The position numbers were made by a program, and so were the translations under genes. A model generated the notes under the pieces. That model saw nothing but the letters and a program-made list of their open reading frames with translations. It was not told the DNA's origin and ran no database searches. Shown piece after piece: positions 9,073 through 18,213 of a DNA stretch of 64,000 nucleotides (positions are counted from its first letter, which is position 1; each line of letters begins with the position of its first letter). The stretch spans positions 1 through 64,000 of the forward strand of contig WFPP01000067.1 in NCBI GenBank assembly GCA_015487495.1, written 5' to 3'. The DNA comes from Thiomicrorhabdus sp. (GTDB lineage Bacteria > Pseudomonadota > Gammaproteobacteria > Thiomicrospirales > Thiomicrospiraceae).

Positions 9073-9078
9073 TATAAT
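9073..9078 (+). promoter_or_regulatory. Putative -10 box of the cco operon
   Basis: A perfect TATAAT lies 85 bases before the ccoN ATG. The 17-base-spaced -35 position reads GAAAAG, not TTGACA, which fits an activator-dependent promoter and agrees with the FNR-like site upstream. Confidence 0.5.
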
Positions 9079-9162
9079 TTTGCACTGAGGCGTTTGCGTT
9101 TGACTGGTTGTTTTAACCACAGACAAGGACAATATGTTAAGACTAAAAGGGGAATCCAACTG

Positions 9163-10593
9163 ATGGATACGACAGCAAAGCCACAATATGATGATGGCGT
9201 AGTTAAGTATTTAACAGTAGGTGCGGTAGTTTTTCTGGTGATTGGTACTTTGGTTGGTACTTTTGCAGCAGCTCAACTAGCATGGCCTGCGTTAAATTTT
9301 GATATTGCGGAAATTACTTTTGCCAGATTGCGAGTTATTCATACGAATACCGTTATTTTTGCATTTGGTGGTATGACGCTTATGGCAACAGCTTTTTATA
9401 CTGTTCAACGTACGAATGGGGTAAGGTTGTGGAGTAATGGTTTGGCCTGGTGGACAGCAATTTTGTTTACCATTGGGCTTTTGGCAACGGTTACATCAAT
9501 CGGGTTAGGTATTACAACCGGTAAAGAGTACCATGAGCAAGAGTGGCCAATTGCAATTGCGATTGCCGTGGTTTGGACGATGTATACGTTTAACTTTGTC
9601 TTGACCATTGCTTCTCGTAATAAAGAAACGCATTCGCATGTTTATGTGTCAAACTGGTTCTTTATGGGGATGATGATTGCGATTACTTACTTGTATGTGA
9701 TTAACGGACTTGCTGTTCCTGTTTCATGGTTTAACTCTTACCCACTGTTTGGTGGTGTTCAGGGAGCGATGATTCAATGGTGGTGGGGGCATAATGCAGT
9801 AGGCTTCTTCCTGACGGCTGGATTCTTGGCGATTATGTATTATTTTGTGCCTAAACAAGCGCAACGACCTATTTACTCTTATCGCCTGTCGGTTATTCAC
9901 TTCTGGGCATTGATGTTTGGTTATGTCTGGTTGGGTGCTCACCATTTGCAGTATACAGCGCTTCCTGATTGGGCGGGTTCTCTTGGTGCGGTTATTTCTT
10001 TGGCAATGATTATCCCATCTTGGGGTGGTGCGTTAAACGGGATGTTAACGCTATCGGGTGCTTGGGACAGATTGCGTACCGACTACATTTTACGATTCCT
10101 GATTATGTCCTTAGCGTTCTATGCCATGTCGACATTTGAAGGGCCGGTTATGGCGGCGAAGAGTGTTAATGCACTGTCTCACTATACGGACTGGACGGTT
10201 GGCCACGTTCACTCTGGCGCATTAGGTTGGGTTGCCATGGTGTCGATTGGTGCTATTTACCATATGGTGATGAAGCTTTGGAAAACCGAGATGTATTCAA
10301 TGCAACTGATTAATGTTCATTTTTGGTTAGCAACGATTGGTACGGTCTTTTATGTGGTTGCTATGTGGGTTTCAGGGATTATGCAAGGTTTAATGTGGCG
10401 TGCTTATGATGAGTATGGAACGCTTGCTTATACCTTTGCTGAGTCTGTTGCAGCTATGCATCCATATTATGTTATGCGTGCTTTTGGTGGATTTATTTTC
10501 TTCCTTGGTGCGGCGGTTATGTTGTATAACATTGTGATGACAATCCGAACAGCAGAAGCTAGATCAGCCAATAAAGTTGAATCACTTGCTTAA
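9163..10593 (+). CDS. ccoN: cbb3-type cytochrome c oxidase subunit I (CcoN)
   Basis: The ATG at 9163 has AGGGGAA ten bases upstream and gives 476 residues, the normal length. About twelve membrane helices are visible. Haem and copper ligands appear in RVIHTNTVIFAFGG, WWWGHNAVGFFL, GYVWLGAHHLQY (the adjacent His pair) and GHVHSGALGW. CcoN is the catalytic subunit that reduces oxygen with high affinity at the haem b3-CuB centre and pumps protons. It is first in ccoNOQP, 74 bases before ccoO. The oxidase implies respiration at low oxygen tension. Confidence 0.97.
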   Translation: MDTTAKPQYDDGVVKYLTVGAVVFLVIGTLVGTFAAAQLAWPALNFDIAEITFARLRVIHTNTVIFAFGGMTLMATAFYTVQRTNGVRLWSNGLAWWTAILFTIGLLATVTSIGLGITTGKEYHEQEWPIAIAIAVVWTMYTFNFVLTIASRNKETHSHVYVSNWFFMGMMIAITYLYVINGLAVPVSWFNSYPLFGGVQGAMIQWWWGHNAVGFFLTAGFLAIMYYFVPKQAQRPIYSYRLSVIHFWALMFGYVWLGAHHLQYTALPDWAGSLGAVISLAMIIPSWGGALNGMLTLSGAWDRLRTDYILRFLIMSLAFYAMSTFEGPVMAAKSVNALSHYTDWTVGHVHSGALGWVAMVSIGAIYHMVMKLWKTEMYSMQLINVHFWLATIGTVFYVVAMWVSGIMQGLMWRAYDEYGTLAYTFAESVAAMHPYYVMRAFGGFIFFLGAAVMLYNIVMTIRTAEARSANKVESLA

Positions 10594-10667
10594 AAAGTGA
10601 CCCTGAGTTAAGCAATGATTTGCTTCGTTGCTTAAATTGAAAATTATGAGTTGAGGAGCACAAGCTC

Positions 10668-11498
10668 ATGTCAGATGATCAAAAACCAAAAAATATACAG
10701 GATATGTTCGAGCGAAACATATTCGCTTTACTCACAGCAACGGCACTATCATTCTCTATTGCAGGGATTGTTGAGATTGTGCCATTGTTCCACCTGAAGT
10801 CTTCCGTAGACTATACGGAGAAAACCGATGAATACGGTAATGTAAAAAATGAACGTTTTCCAGAGTTGGTTTGGGAGCGTACATTTACAGAGGATGAAAA
10901 TGGTAAGTTAGTCTCTGAAAAAGCATTATATAAAGAAGATGCGAATGGTAATTGGGTGTTAGCCGACTGGAAACCGGGAGATGGGGTTCGTCCTTATACG
11001 CCTTTGGAGTTGGCTGGACGTGATTTATACATTCGAGAAGGCTGTTATATTTGTCACTCTCAAATGATTCGTCCATTCCGTGATGAACGTGAACGTTATG
11101 GTCACTATTCTTTGGCAACGGAATCTATGTATGATTTCCCTATGCAATGGGGCTCAAAGCGTACAGGACCTGATCTTGCTCGCCTTGGTGGCAAGTATTC
11201 GGATGAATGGCATGTTATGCATATGTTGCGTCCACAAGATGTGGTTCCTGAGTCTGTGATGCCTGCTTACCCATGGTTGGCAGATAACATGGTTTCTGAT
11301 GATTTCTTTGGTACAAAGCGTGACATGGTAAAACGCTTGTCGGTTATGCGTACATTAGGTGTGCCTTATACTGATGAAGAGATTGAAAATGCCAATAAAG
11401 CGATTGCAGGATTTACCGAGATGGATGCAATGGTTGCTTATTTACAGGTATTAGGAACGATGGTTAAGCTGGATGACAGCAAAGTCTATCGTCAATAA
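10668..11498 (+). CDS. ccoO: cbb3-type cytochrome c oxidase subunit II (CcoO)
   Basis: This monohaem membrane-anchored cytochrome c has 276 residues. A single N-terminal membrane helix (~17-40, [19 protein letters not shown]) is followed by the haem site CYICH at 126-130 with [11 protein letters not shown] later methionine, in the ESVMPAYPW segment, is the likely axial ligand. It passes electrons from CcoP to CcoN. It is longer than common CcoO proteins (~200-240) because of about 50 charged residues between the helix and the haem domain (~50-105). RBS: GAGGAGC nine bases upstream. Confidence 0.95.
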   Translation: MSDDQKPKNIQDMFERNIFALLTATALSFSIAGIVEIVPLFHLKSSVDYTEKTDEYGNVKNERFPELVWERTFTEDENGKLVSEKALYKEDANGNWVLADWKPGDGVRPYTPLELAGRDLYIREGCYICHSQMIRPFRDERERYGHYSLATESMYDFPMQWGSKRTGPDLARLGGKYSDEWHVMHMLRPQDVVPESVMPAYPWLADNMVSDDFFGTKRDMVKRLSVMRTLGVPYTDEEIENANKAIAGFTEMDAMVAYLQVLGTMVKLDDSKVYRQ

Positions 11499-11503
11499 CT
11501 ATC

Positions 11504-11686
11504 ATGAGTATCATTGAGCAATACTTAAGCACAGATTGGGCGTCTATGACGACCCATGACTGGGCAGGGCTGATCGTAACGATATTAGTGTTCTTTGGTA
11601 TGTTAATCACGTTTGCTCTGGCATTAAGGCCAAGCAAGCGGAAAGAGCTTGAAGAACAAAAATATAAAATTTTGAATGATGATTAA
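11504..11686 (+). CDS. ccoQ: cbb3 oxidase subunit CcoQ (FixQ family)
   Basis: This 60-residue single-span membrane protein has a helix at ~20-42 followed by LRPSKRKELEEQKYKIL, a basic/acidic tail typical of CcoQ. CcoQ stabilises the oxidase complex or protects it from oxygen in other species; it carries no cofactor. It begins 5 bases after the ccoO stop and 21 bases before ccoP, so it is part of the same transcript. Confidence 0.85.
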   Translation: MSIIEQYLSTDWASMTTHDWAGLIVTILVFFGMLITFALALRPSKRKELEEQKYKILNDD

Positions 11687-11707
11687 TCGTTCTGAGGAGA
11701 AATAAAT

Positions 11708-12616
11708 ATGGCACATAATAATCCATGGCCAGATGAAGGGAATACGGGTCACATCTGGGATGAAGACCTTCGAGAATTAGATAATCCGCCGCCACTGTGG
11801 TGGATGCTCTCATTTTATGCTGGTTTTATTATGATTATTTTTTATTCATTGTATTACCCAACCATTCCATTAACGAATGCATCAGGTGAATTTACAAAAG
11901 GGATGGCGGATTGGACTCAGGTTAATGAGTATCAAGAAGACTTTAAGGTATTGAATGATTGGCGTACAGCAAAGTTTGCTGATAAAGAAGAGCAGTTGGC
12001 GGCATTGCCGGTGACTGAGATTCTTAAAAATGAAGACCTGAAATCTTATGCCATAGCAACCTCTAAAGCGTTGTTTGGTGACTATTGTGCAGCCTGTCAT
12101 GCATCTGGTGGAGCAGGGATTCCTGGCTTTCCTGTCTTAGCAGACGATGATTGGTTATGGGGTGGCAGTATCGCTCAAATTGAGGCTTCGATTGCAAATG
12201 GACGTATTGGTAATATGCCTGCAAAAGGGATGATGGGGAACCTAACGGATCAAGAGATCAGTGATGTTGCTGATTATGTGATTGCGCTTTCGGAAGGTAG
12301 AGGGGATGATGCAGCCTATTCTGCTGGTAAAGCGGTTTACAGTAAAGGGATGTGTGTTGCATGTCATGGCCCTGCCGGAACGCCGATGGCACCCACGGGT
12401 GCTGCCAATCTTGCAGATGGTATCTGGCGCTTTGCTTCAGATCGGGATTCCGTTGTATCTGTTATTGCACATGGTGTGAATGTTAAGAAAAATGGGGTTC
12501 ACATTGAAGGAACTCGTCAAGCAGTAATGCCTTCGTTTAAAGAACGTTTACCAAATGCGGATGTAAATATTAAGCGTTTAGCGGTTTATGTTCACTCTTT
12601 AGGTGGTGGGCAATAG
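11708..12616 (+). CDS. ccoP: cbb3-type cytochrome c oxidase subunit III (CcoP), dihaem
   Basis: The 302-residue protein has the N-terminal HIWDEDLRELDNPPPLWW segment diagnostic of CcoP, one membrane helix (~32-50) and two haem c sites, CAACH at 127-131 and CVACH at 216-220. Axial methionines are likely in IGNMPAKG and AVMPSFKE. It receives electrons from soluble cytochromes c in the periplasm. A strong GAGGAGA RBS lies upstream. Length and domain order are standard. Confidence 0.97.
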   Translation: MAHNNPWPDEGNTGHIWDEDLRELDNPPPLWWMLSFYAGFIMIIFYSLYYPTIPLTNASGEFTKGMADWTQVNEYQEDFKVLNDWRTAKFADKEEQLAALPVTEILKNEDLKSYAIATSKALFGDYCAACHASGGAGIPGFPVLADDDWLWGGSIAQIEASIANGRIGNMPAKGMMGNLTDQEISDVADYVIALSEGRGDDAAYSAGKAVYSKGMCVACHGPAGTPMAPTGAANLADGIWRFASDRDSVVSVIAHGVNVKKNGVHIEGTRQAVMPSFKERLPNADVNIKRLAVYVHSLGGGQ

Positions 12617-12713
12617 AGAGCATTTTGTTGTTAACCAAGTTAAAAGAAGACTGCTTTTTTTAATTTGGTTAATATTTTGTTCTTGATTTAAATTAGATGA
12701 TAAGGAATTTCTG

Positions 12714-12842
12714 ATGAACGATTTAAATAATGATTGGGTTCTATGGATGTCCATTGGTACAGTAGTTGTATCCATTATTGTTGTATGGGCATTTGCGAAA
12801 AAATTATTTCGCGCCATGGATGGACTAGAAGAAGATAAATAA
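12714..12842 (+). CDS. 42-residue single-span membrane protein after ccoP
   Basis: The ATG at 12714, with TAAGGAA upstream, opens a 42-codon frame ending in TAA at 12840-12842. The product has an Asn/Asp-rich start, one membrane helix (~9-29, WVLWMSIGTVVVSIIVVWAF), then KKLFRAMDGLEEDK. It lies 97 bases after ccoP and before the operon's hairpin terminator, so it is probably co-transcribed with the oxidase. Small accessory subunits of cbb3 oxidases (for example CcoM of Pseudomonas stutzeri) are known, but I cannot establish homology. A DUF3149-type protein is another possibility. Confidence 0.65.
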   Translation: MNDLNNDWVLWMSIGTVVVSIIVVWAFAKKLFRAMDGLEEDK

Positions 12843-12861
12843 TAGTTTTTGTATTGTCTAT

Positions 12862-12904
12862 AAACCAAAATAGGCCTAACAAGTTGTTAGGCCTATTTTG
12901 GTTT
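12862..12904. terminator. Perfect 19-bp hairpin ending the ccoNOQP operon
   Basis: The arms 12862-12880 and 12886-12904 are perfectly complementary (AAACCAAAATAGGCCTAAC and its complement) around a five-base loop AAGTT. The A-rich start and T-rich end of the stem make it a plausible terminator in both directions. It follows the 42-residue ORF and separates the oxidase structural genes from ccoG. Confidence 0.8.
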
Positions 12905-12991
12905 GCAGATAAGGAAAATGTATTTTTTTGTGCATGCACTAAATATATTAGTACTGTCTAATATTCTTATTTGGTAAGAAGGTTTACGAGT

Positions 12992-14461
12992 ATGTCTGAT
13001 AAAAATAATCATTCTTTACATGATTTTGGTCCAACAGGTTCGATGTTGGAAAATATGGATACCCATAATAAAAATCTTGAAAATATTGGTGTGGAAATTC
13101 TTCCAATTCATACCGGGGGGACGGTACATGCAAAACGTATACCTGGGTTTTTTCGTTCACTCAAATGGTGGCTTGCATCGGTTTGGATCATTTTTTTTAT
13201 TGGTCCTTACTTGCGATGGAATGGTCATCAGGCCGTTTTATTTGATTTAGAGAGTAGGCAGTTTCATATTTTCAATGTAACTATATTGCCACAAGACATT
13301 TGGATGTTAACGTTGGTTTTGTTATTTTGTTCAATGTTGTTGGCCGCCTCAACAACCGTTGGTGGCCGTTTATGGTGCGGGTATGCTTGTTTTCAAACTG
13401 TTTGGACAGATGTGTTTACGTGGTTTGAAGAAAAGATTGAAGGACAACCGAATAAACGAATTAAATTAGAATCCGCCCCAATGAGTTGGAGTAAATTTGT
13501 TATAAAGATGAAAAAGCATCTGGTTTGGTTGTTATTAGGCTTTTTAACAGGTTTTACGTTTGTGGCTTATTTTGTGGATGTCTTTGACCTTTGGAAAAGG
13601 TTATTTTTCTTTGAATGGTCATTAATAGAAACAGGAATTATTCTTGCATTAGGGTTTGCAACGTACTTTTTTGCAGGTATTTTGAGAGAGCAAACCTGTA
13701 TAGGGTTTTGTCCTTATGCCAGAATTCAGGGCGCGATGATTGATACTCAAACGGAGTTACCGACTTACGATGTGGATCGGGGAGAGCCAAGGGGACGTTT
13801 AAAAAGACTTAAGCCAGGTGAAGAAGCTCCAAAATTAGGGGACTGTATCGATTGTAATTTATGTGTTGCCGTTTGTCCTACTGGGGTTGATATTCGTTAT
13901 GGTCAGCAATTTGGTTGCATTACTTGTGGTTTGTGTATTGATGCTTGTGATTCTGTTATGGAAAAAATAAAAAAACCAAAAGGGTTGATTCGCTATGCAT
14001 CCCTTTCTGAATTTGCAGGTGAGAAGTTGCCTGTTATTTGGAAGCGTCCTCGAGTCATTGTTTATGCAGGTATTATGTTTATTGCCTTAGGGATGTTGAT
14101 TTGGGGGTTACTCAATATGTCGGGTATTGATGTAAAGGCCTTGCATGAGCGTTCTCCCCTTTATGTACAAATGAGTGATGGTTCGGTACAGAATAAATGG
14201 ACAGTTAAGGTTGTTAATAAGGGAAATGAACCGATGAAGGCGGAAATCTCTGCAACAGGGCCTTCTGATTTGAGGTATAACGTTGACCGTGTTTTAAAGA
14301 TTCAACCAGGAAATGTAGGAGCCGCAACTTTGTATGTTCAAATCCCTAAAAAGCGCTTAATCAGTACCAGTACTCCAATTGTGATAAAGGTTGTCGATTT
14401 GAACAACCCGTCTGTTTTTGAGGAGTATAGCAGTAACTTTATTGGGCCAAAAGTTCGTTGA
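12992..14461 (+). CDS. ccoG: Cytochrome c oxidase accessory protein CcoG (RdxA/FixG)
   Basis: The ATG at 12992 (489 residues) is preferred over an in-frame TTG at 12971. The membrane part has RLWCGYACFQTVW and CIGFCPYARIQGAMIDTQTE. Two ferredoxin-type cluster sites follow, CIDCNLCVAVCPTGVDI and CITCGLCIDACD, and an Ig-like C-terminal domain. CcoG is a membrane ferredoxin implicated in copper reduction during cbb3 assembly. It starts after the ccoNOQP terminator. Upstream lie two small palindromes (12930-12939 and 12938-12952), possibly part of its own promoter. Confidence 0.95.
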   Translation: MSDKNNHSLHDFGPTGSMLENMDTHNKNLENIGVEILPIHTGGTVHAKRIPGFFRSLKWWLASVWIIFFIGPYLRWNGHQAVLFDLESRQFHIFNVTILPQDIWMLTLVLLFCSMLLAASTTVGGRLWCGYACFQTVWTDVFTWFEEKIEGQPNKRIKLESAPMSWSKFVIKMKKHLVWLLLGFLTGFTFVAYFVDVFDLWKRLFFFEWSLIETGIILALGFATYFFAGILREQTCIGFCPYARIQGAMIDTQTELPTYDVDRGEPRGRLKRLKPGEEAPKLGDCIDCNLCVAVCPTGVDIRYGQQFGCITCGLCIDACDSVMEKIKKPKGLIRYASLSEFAGEKLPVIWKRPRVIVYAGIMFIALGMLIWGLLNMSGIDVKALHERSPLYVQMSDGSVQNKWTVKVVNKGNEPMKAEISATGPSDLRYNVDRVLKIQPGNVGAATLYVQIPKKRLISTSTPIVIKVVDLNNPSVFEEYSSNFIGPKVR

Positions 14462-14713
14462 TACTGTTATTTTGATGGGGTGATTATTCTTAAATTTCAT
14501 CGGATTAGGGTAGAAATTAAGTGGATAGCCCTGTAGTATTGTGCTGTTCATGGCACTTTCTTTGTAGGGGGTTGCTTGGTGTTAAAAAAATGGACATTTG
14601 TACTTTTAAATTCACATTTTTGCCTTAGTTTGCTCCCTTTTTAGGAGCGACTTGGGCCGTTATCAGATGACGCTGAGTTGTTATTTTGGCGTTGTAATTA
14701 GGAGAAGCATTGA

Positions 14714-15235
14714 ATGTCAAAAGCAACAGACGATAAACGTAACTGGAGTGTTGCCTGGAAGAACCCTTTTGTAATCAGTTGGTTTGTCATTTTAATTATT
14801 GTTGTTTGTGTTAATTTTTTTATGGTGAGTATGGCAATTGTGACCAATCCGGGTCTTGTGATTGAGGACTTCTATGAAAAAGGTAAAAACATGGATAAAG
14901 TGTTGGCCGCTCGAAAGCGAATGGATGAGATGGGCTGGCAGCTAGAGGTAAATTTGCCTGATTTAAAGGAGGGAAAATCAGAACGTGTTACGTTGACGGT
15001 TTTGGATAAAGAAGGTAAGCCTTTAGAGGTGGATACGGCTGTTCTTTATTATTATCGACCATCGGATCGAAATCTGGATGGTGAGCAACCTTTAACTTCA
15101 ACAGGACAAACGGGCCAGTTTGAAGCCGATTTTATTTTAAATACAAAAGGAAAGTGGGACCTGATTATGGAGGTGACTCAAGGTGAGTTAACTTATAATA
15201 TTGGTCGTAGTATTATGGTACAAGATTCAGAATGA
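14714..15235 (+). CDS. ccoH: cbb3 oxidase assembly protein CcoH (FixH family)
   Basis: This 173-residue FixH-domain protein has one N-terminal membrane helix (~20-42, [20 protein letters not shown]), then [15 protein letters not shown] and a beta-rich periplasmic domain containing [12 protein letters not shown]. CcoH associates with the oxidase during assembly. TAGGAGAAG precedes the ATG. Its stop overlaps the ccoI start by 4 bases (ATGA), so ccoH-ccoI-ccoS are translationally coupled. A 252-base gap with a small stem-loop at about 14630-14646 separates it from ccoG. Confidence 0.92.
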   Translation: MSKATDDKRNWSVAWKNPFVISWFVILIIVVCVNFFMVSMAIVTNPGLVIEDFYEKGKNMDKVLAARKRMDEMGWQLEVNLPDLKEGKSERVTLTVLDKEGKPLEVDTAVLYYYRPSDRNLDGEQPLTSTGQTGQFEADFILNTKGKWDLIMEVTQGELTYNIGRSIMVQDSE

Positions 15236-17718
15236 GTGTGATGTACAGTTGCTTTCATTGTGGCCAAACCATTCCTGATGGGGATCTTATTTTTAATAAG
15301 ATAAATGAAGAAGAGCAGTCGTTTTGTTGTCATGGTTGTGCTTCCGTCTGTGAAGCTATTTATGAAGCGGGTATGGAAAGCTTTTATCAGCGAACCCCTG
15401 AAGGAGAATTACTTTCTCCCCCTCCTCCTCCTAATAAAGACATTGATTTTTTTGATTATGATGAAGTGCAATCTCAATATGTATCAGATTTATCTGACCG
15501 GCGAGAGATTACACTCATGTCTGATGCCATTCATTGTGCTGCTTGTGTTTGGCTCATTGAGCATTCTGCCGCAAAGGTAGATGGAATTTTATTAGCGACG
15601 GTTAATTTTACTAACAAGCGTATTAAAATTCGTTGGGACAACAGTAAAGTAAAGCTCTCTGATATTATTAAAAAATTAAATCAAATTGGGTATGATGCCA
15701 CACCTTATGATGCTTCAACCAGTGAAGCTGCTTATCGAAAAGCAAATCGAGATTTACTGTATCGATTAGGGTTTGCAGGATTTGCAATGATGAATGTTAC
15801 CTGGTTTTCAGTGGCTTTGTATACGGGTGCCAGTGACGATCCTGAGTTTAAAACGTATTTTTATTGGTTGCAATTGATTATTGCCTCAGCCACTTTAGTG
15901 TATTCAGGACTTCCCTTTTTTAAAGGGGCTTGGGTGTCTTTAAAAGCAAAAACGGTAGGGATGGATGTTTCGATTGCTTTAGGGCTTTTAACCACCTATT
16001 TTTATTCGTTATGGGTTATGGTTGGTGCCAGTGGGGATGGGTATGTTTATTTTAATACGTTAATTGATTTTATTTTTCTTTTATTAATAGGGCGTTATTT
16101 TGAAGCTATTTCCAAAAATAAAGCTCTGGATTCTACTCGACGTTTAATGGATTTACAGCCGAAAGTGGCTAGGCAACTTGTTGAAGGAGAAGAGCAAGTT
16201 GTTCCCGTTAGGCGTTTAATGAAAGGAGATCAGTTGCTGGTAAAACCTGGGGAACAGTTTCCTGTAGATGGTGTGGTGCTTTCGGGTGACAGCATGGTAA
16301 ATGAGTCTATGCTAACGGGAGAATCGCATGAAATTGAAAAAACCACGGGTGACAGTGTTGCTGCCGGGACGATGAATATTGATGGCACATTGATTATTTC
16401 AGTTGAAAAAATTTTACAAGATACTCAGCTGGGACACATTGTTCATATGGTTGAAGAAGCACAGGGATCTAAAGCGCCGATACAAACAACAACAGATAAA
16501 ATCATGCCTTGGTTTGTCAGTGCTACGTTGTCTTTGGCATTTGCAAGCTTTGTTTTTTGGTATTTTAATGCTGGACTGGAGTTTGCTGTGATGACTGCGA
16601 CGGCTGTTTTAATTATTACCTGTCCATGTGCTTTTGGTTTGGCTACGCCAATGGCTGTTGCCGTTGCTACGGGGGTGTCGGCTCGACATGGTATTCTCGT
16701 TAAAAATGGAACCGTCTTAGAAACGCTTCAGTCCATACAGCACTTTGTTTTTGATAAAACGGGTACCTTGACGAAGGGTAAAATGAAATTGGTTGATTAT
16801 AAGCTGTTGCCCGCTCTGAAAGAGGAGCGCTCTTTGATTGAAATTGCTTCTATTGAAAATTTATCAGAACACAGTTTAGGGCGTGCTATTTATGAAAATC
16901 TTCAAGAGGCACTTCAGTTTTCCCATAAAGAATTGATTGAGGTAACAAGTTTTAAGGCTTTACCCGGTAAAGGGGTTCAAGGAATATGTCATGGAGAGCT
17001 ATTTCATATTGGAACTGCCAAGTGGCTAACTTCGATAGGCGTTTCTTTAACAGATTCATTTAAAGCATTGGCAGAGGAGCGTGCAAAGTTGGCTCAGACG
17101 GCGATTTGGGTAGCAAAAAGTCATCAGCTTATGGGTATTTTATTTTTGGAAGATGAAATTCGTCCTGAAGCCACGGAACTGATTCAACGTTTAAAAGATA
17201 AAGGTAAGCAAGTGACGCTGTTAAGTGGAGATTTGCAGGTCGTTGCAGATTGTGTGGCTCAACAACTGGGCGGGATGGATGTAATTGCAGAAGTTTTGCC
17301 GGATGATAAAAATCAGGTTATTCGTGATTTGCAAGCTCAGGGGCAAAAAGTTGCAATGGTTGGAGACGGTGTGAATGATGCGCCCGCTCTGGTTCGATCA
17401 GATGTGGGTATTGCGTTAGGCTCAGGAACCGATGTCTCAATGGACAGCGCCGATATTGTGTTGATGAATAATGAGTTAATTGCGGTTGATACCGCAGTTG
17501 AGTTATCGGCAAGAACATTAAAAACAATAAAGCAAAATATTATAAGTTCATTTGCCTATAATATTATTATGGTTCCATTGGCTGTCGCAGGAACTTTAAC
17601 GCCACTCATTGCTGCATTAACAATGCCTTTGAGCAGTTTGGTTGTCATTGGGAATGCAGCACGAATTCGTAATTTTTTTAGTCAGAAGGCGATTAATAAA
17701 CGTAGAGGGACAAAATAG
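15232..17718 (+). CDS. ccoI: Copper-exporting P1B-type ATPase for cbb3 assembly (CcoI/FixI)
   Basis: The 828-residue P-type ATPase has an N-terminal cysteine-rich zinc-ribbon-like part (CFHCG at 7-11, CCHGCASVC at 32-40) and a heavy-metal domain with CAAC at 102-105. Membrane helices, the TGES actuator loop, the metal-transport CPC motif ([12 protein letters not shown]), the phosphorylation site DKTGTLT and GDGVNDAP follow. This is the FixI/CcoI type that delivers copper to the periplasm for CuB of the oxidase. It overlaps ccoH by 4 bases, and its TAG shares one base with the GTG of ccoS. Confidence 0.96.
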   Translation: MSVMYSCFHCGQTIPDGDLIFNKINEEEQSFCCHGCASVCEAIYEAGMESFYQRTPEGELLSPPPPPNKDIDFFDYDEVQSQYVSDLSDRREITLMSDAIHCAACVWLIEHSAAKVDGILLATVNFTNKRIKIRWDNSKVKLSDIIKKLNQIGYDATPYDASTSEAAYRKANRDLLYRLGFAGFAMMNVTWFSVALYTGASDDPEFKTYFYWLQLIIASATLVYSGLPFFKGAWVSLKAKTVGMDVSIALGLLTTYFYSLWVMVGASGDGYVYFNTLIDFIFLLLIGRYFEAISKNKALDSTRRLMDLQPKVARQLVEGEEQVVPVRRLMKGDQLLVKPGEQFPVDGVVLSGDSMVNESMLTGESHEIEKTTGDSVAAGTMNIDGTLIISVEKILQDTQLGHIVHMVEEAQGSKAPIQTTTDKIMPWFVSATLSLAFASFVFWYFNAGLEFAVMTATAVLIITCPCAFGLATPMAVAVATGVSARHGILVKNGTVLETLQSIQHFVFDKTGTLTKGKMKLVDYKLLPALKEERSLIEIASIENLSEHSLGRAIYENLQEALQFSHKELIEVTSFKALPGKGVQGICHGELFHIGTAKWLTSIGVSLTDSFKALAEERAKLAQTAIWVAKSHQLMGILFLEDEIRPEATELIQRLKDKGKQVTLLSGDLQVVADCVAQQLGGMDVIAEVLPDDKNQVIRDLQAQGQKVAMVGDGVNDAPALVRSDVGIALGSGTDVSMDSADIVLMNNELIAVDTAVELSARTLKTIKQNIISSFAYNIIMVPLAVAGTLTPLIAALTMPLSSLVVIGNAARIRNFFSQKAINKRRGTK

Positions 17719-17963
17719 TGGATGTAATATATGGATTAATTCCAATGATGCTTGTCTTTGGTTTTTTAGTGGTTGTTATTTTTATTTGGATGGCTAAAAC
17801 GGGTCACTTTGATGATTTGGATGGTGCTGCGAATCGAATTTTTATGGAAGATGAGTTTCCGGAGGATGTGAATAATAGAACGAAAAAAGAAGATAAAAAA
17901 GACGATTCAGAGGTGTTAGAGAGTGTGGCTTCTGAAGAAAAAAAACAGGAAAAGCCGTCGTAG
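17718..17963 (+). CDS. ccoS: cbb3 oxidase maturation protein CcoS
   Basis: This 81-residue protein has one N-terminal membrane helix (~4-26) followed by TGHFDDLDGAANRIFMED, the CcoS signature. The rest is a charged Lys/Glu/Asp tail. The start is a GTG overlapping the ccoI stop. CcoS is needed to insert haem b and CuB into CcoN in Rhodobacter. It is the last gene of the assembly unit ccoG / ccoHIS. No clear terminator follows; a diverged copy of the dispersed repeat occupies the gap. Confidence 0.93.
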   Translation: MDVIYGLIPMMLVFGFLVVVIFIWMAKTGHFDDLDGAANRIFMEDEFPEDVNNRTKKEDKKDDSEVLESVASEEKKQEKPS

Positions 17964-18078
17964 TTTATTTTGATTGTTTTTTTCTATCTTGATTTACTTT
18001 TAAGCGATGGGTATGGGTGTTGAATTCTTTTTGAACCTTTCATTGTGTAAAGGGTTTTAATATGTGATTTACATGCCC

Positions 18079-18205
18079 AGCCTGCCAGGTTTGGGATGAA
18101 TCTACTGCGAGAAAAACCATTTTGGCTCATTTTTCTGATCAACTTTGTTAAATACACTTAGTCTTCGCCTTAAATGATCGAAAAAATGGCTTTTTTGTTT
18201 TCAAG
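18079..18205. repeat. Diverged copy of dispersed repeat family 1 (MITE)
   Basis: The block reading GGATGAATCTACTGCGA, then an AACCATTTTGGCTCATTTTT-like segment, then TTCGCCTTAAATGATCGAAA aligns with the near-identical copies at 47453-47607 and 62893-63059 but with many substitutions. The left end (AGCCTGCCAGGTTTGGG) is a decayed form of the terminal repeat; the right terminal repeat is missing. It is non-coding and fills the gap between ccoS and the convergent gene at 18214. Confidence 0.7.
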
Positions 18206-18213
18206 GTGGGGGG

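Larger units (their letters stand above)
8719..9162. other. 444-bp intergenic region between hisB and ccoN
   Basis: This divergent control region holds the start signals of the his run (minus strand) and the cbb3 operon (plus strand). It contains a T10 tract at 8761-8770, the FNR-like site and the TATAAT box described separately, and an AT-rich stretch at 8820-8910. An in-frame TTG at 9094 would extend CcoN by 23 residues, but these do not resemble the family. I see no small ORF with family features and no RNA gene. Confidence 0.6.

Noticed and set aside
9094-9162. TTG start 23 codons before ccoN
   Set aside because: It lies just after the TATAAT box, adds non-conserved residues, and the ATG at 9163 has a good ribosome-binding site.
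18001-18213. CRISPR or tRNA-like structure in the gap after ccoS
   Set aside because: The repeated-looking sequence is a single diverged MITE copy; no direct-repeat/spacer pattern or tRNA fold is seen.
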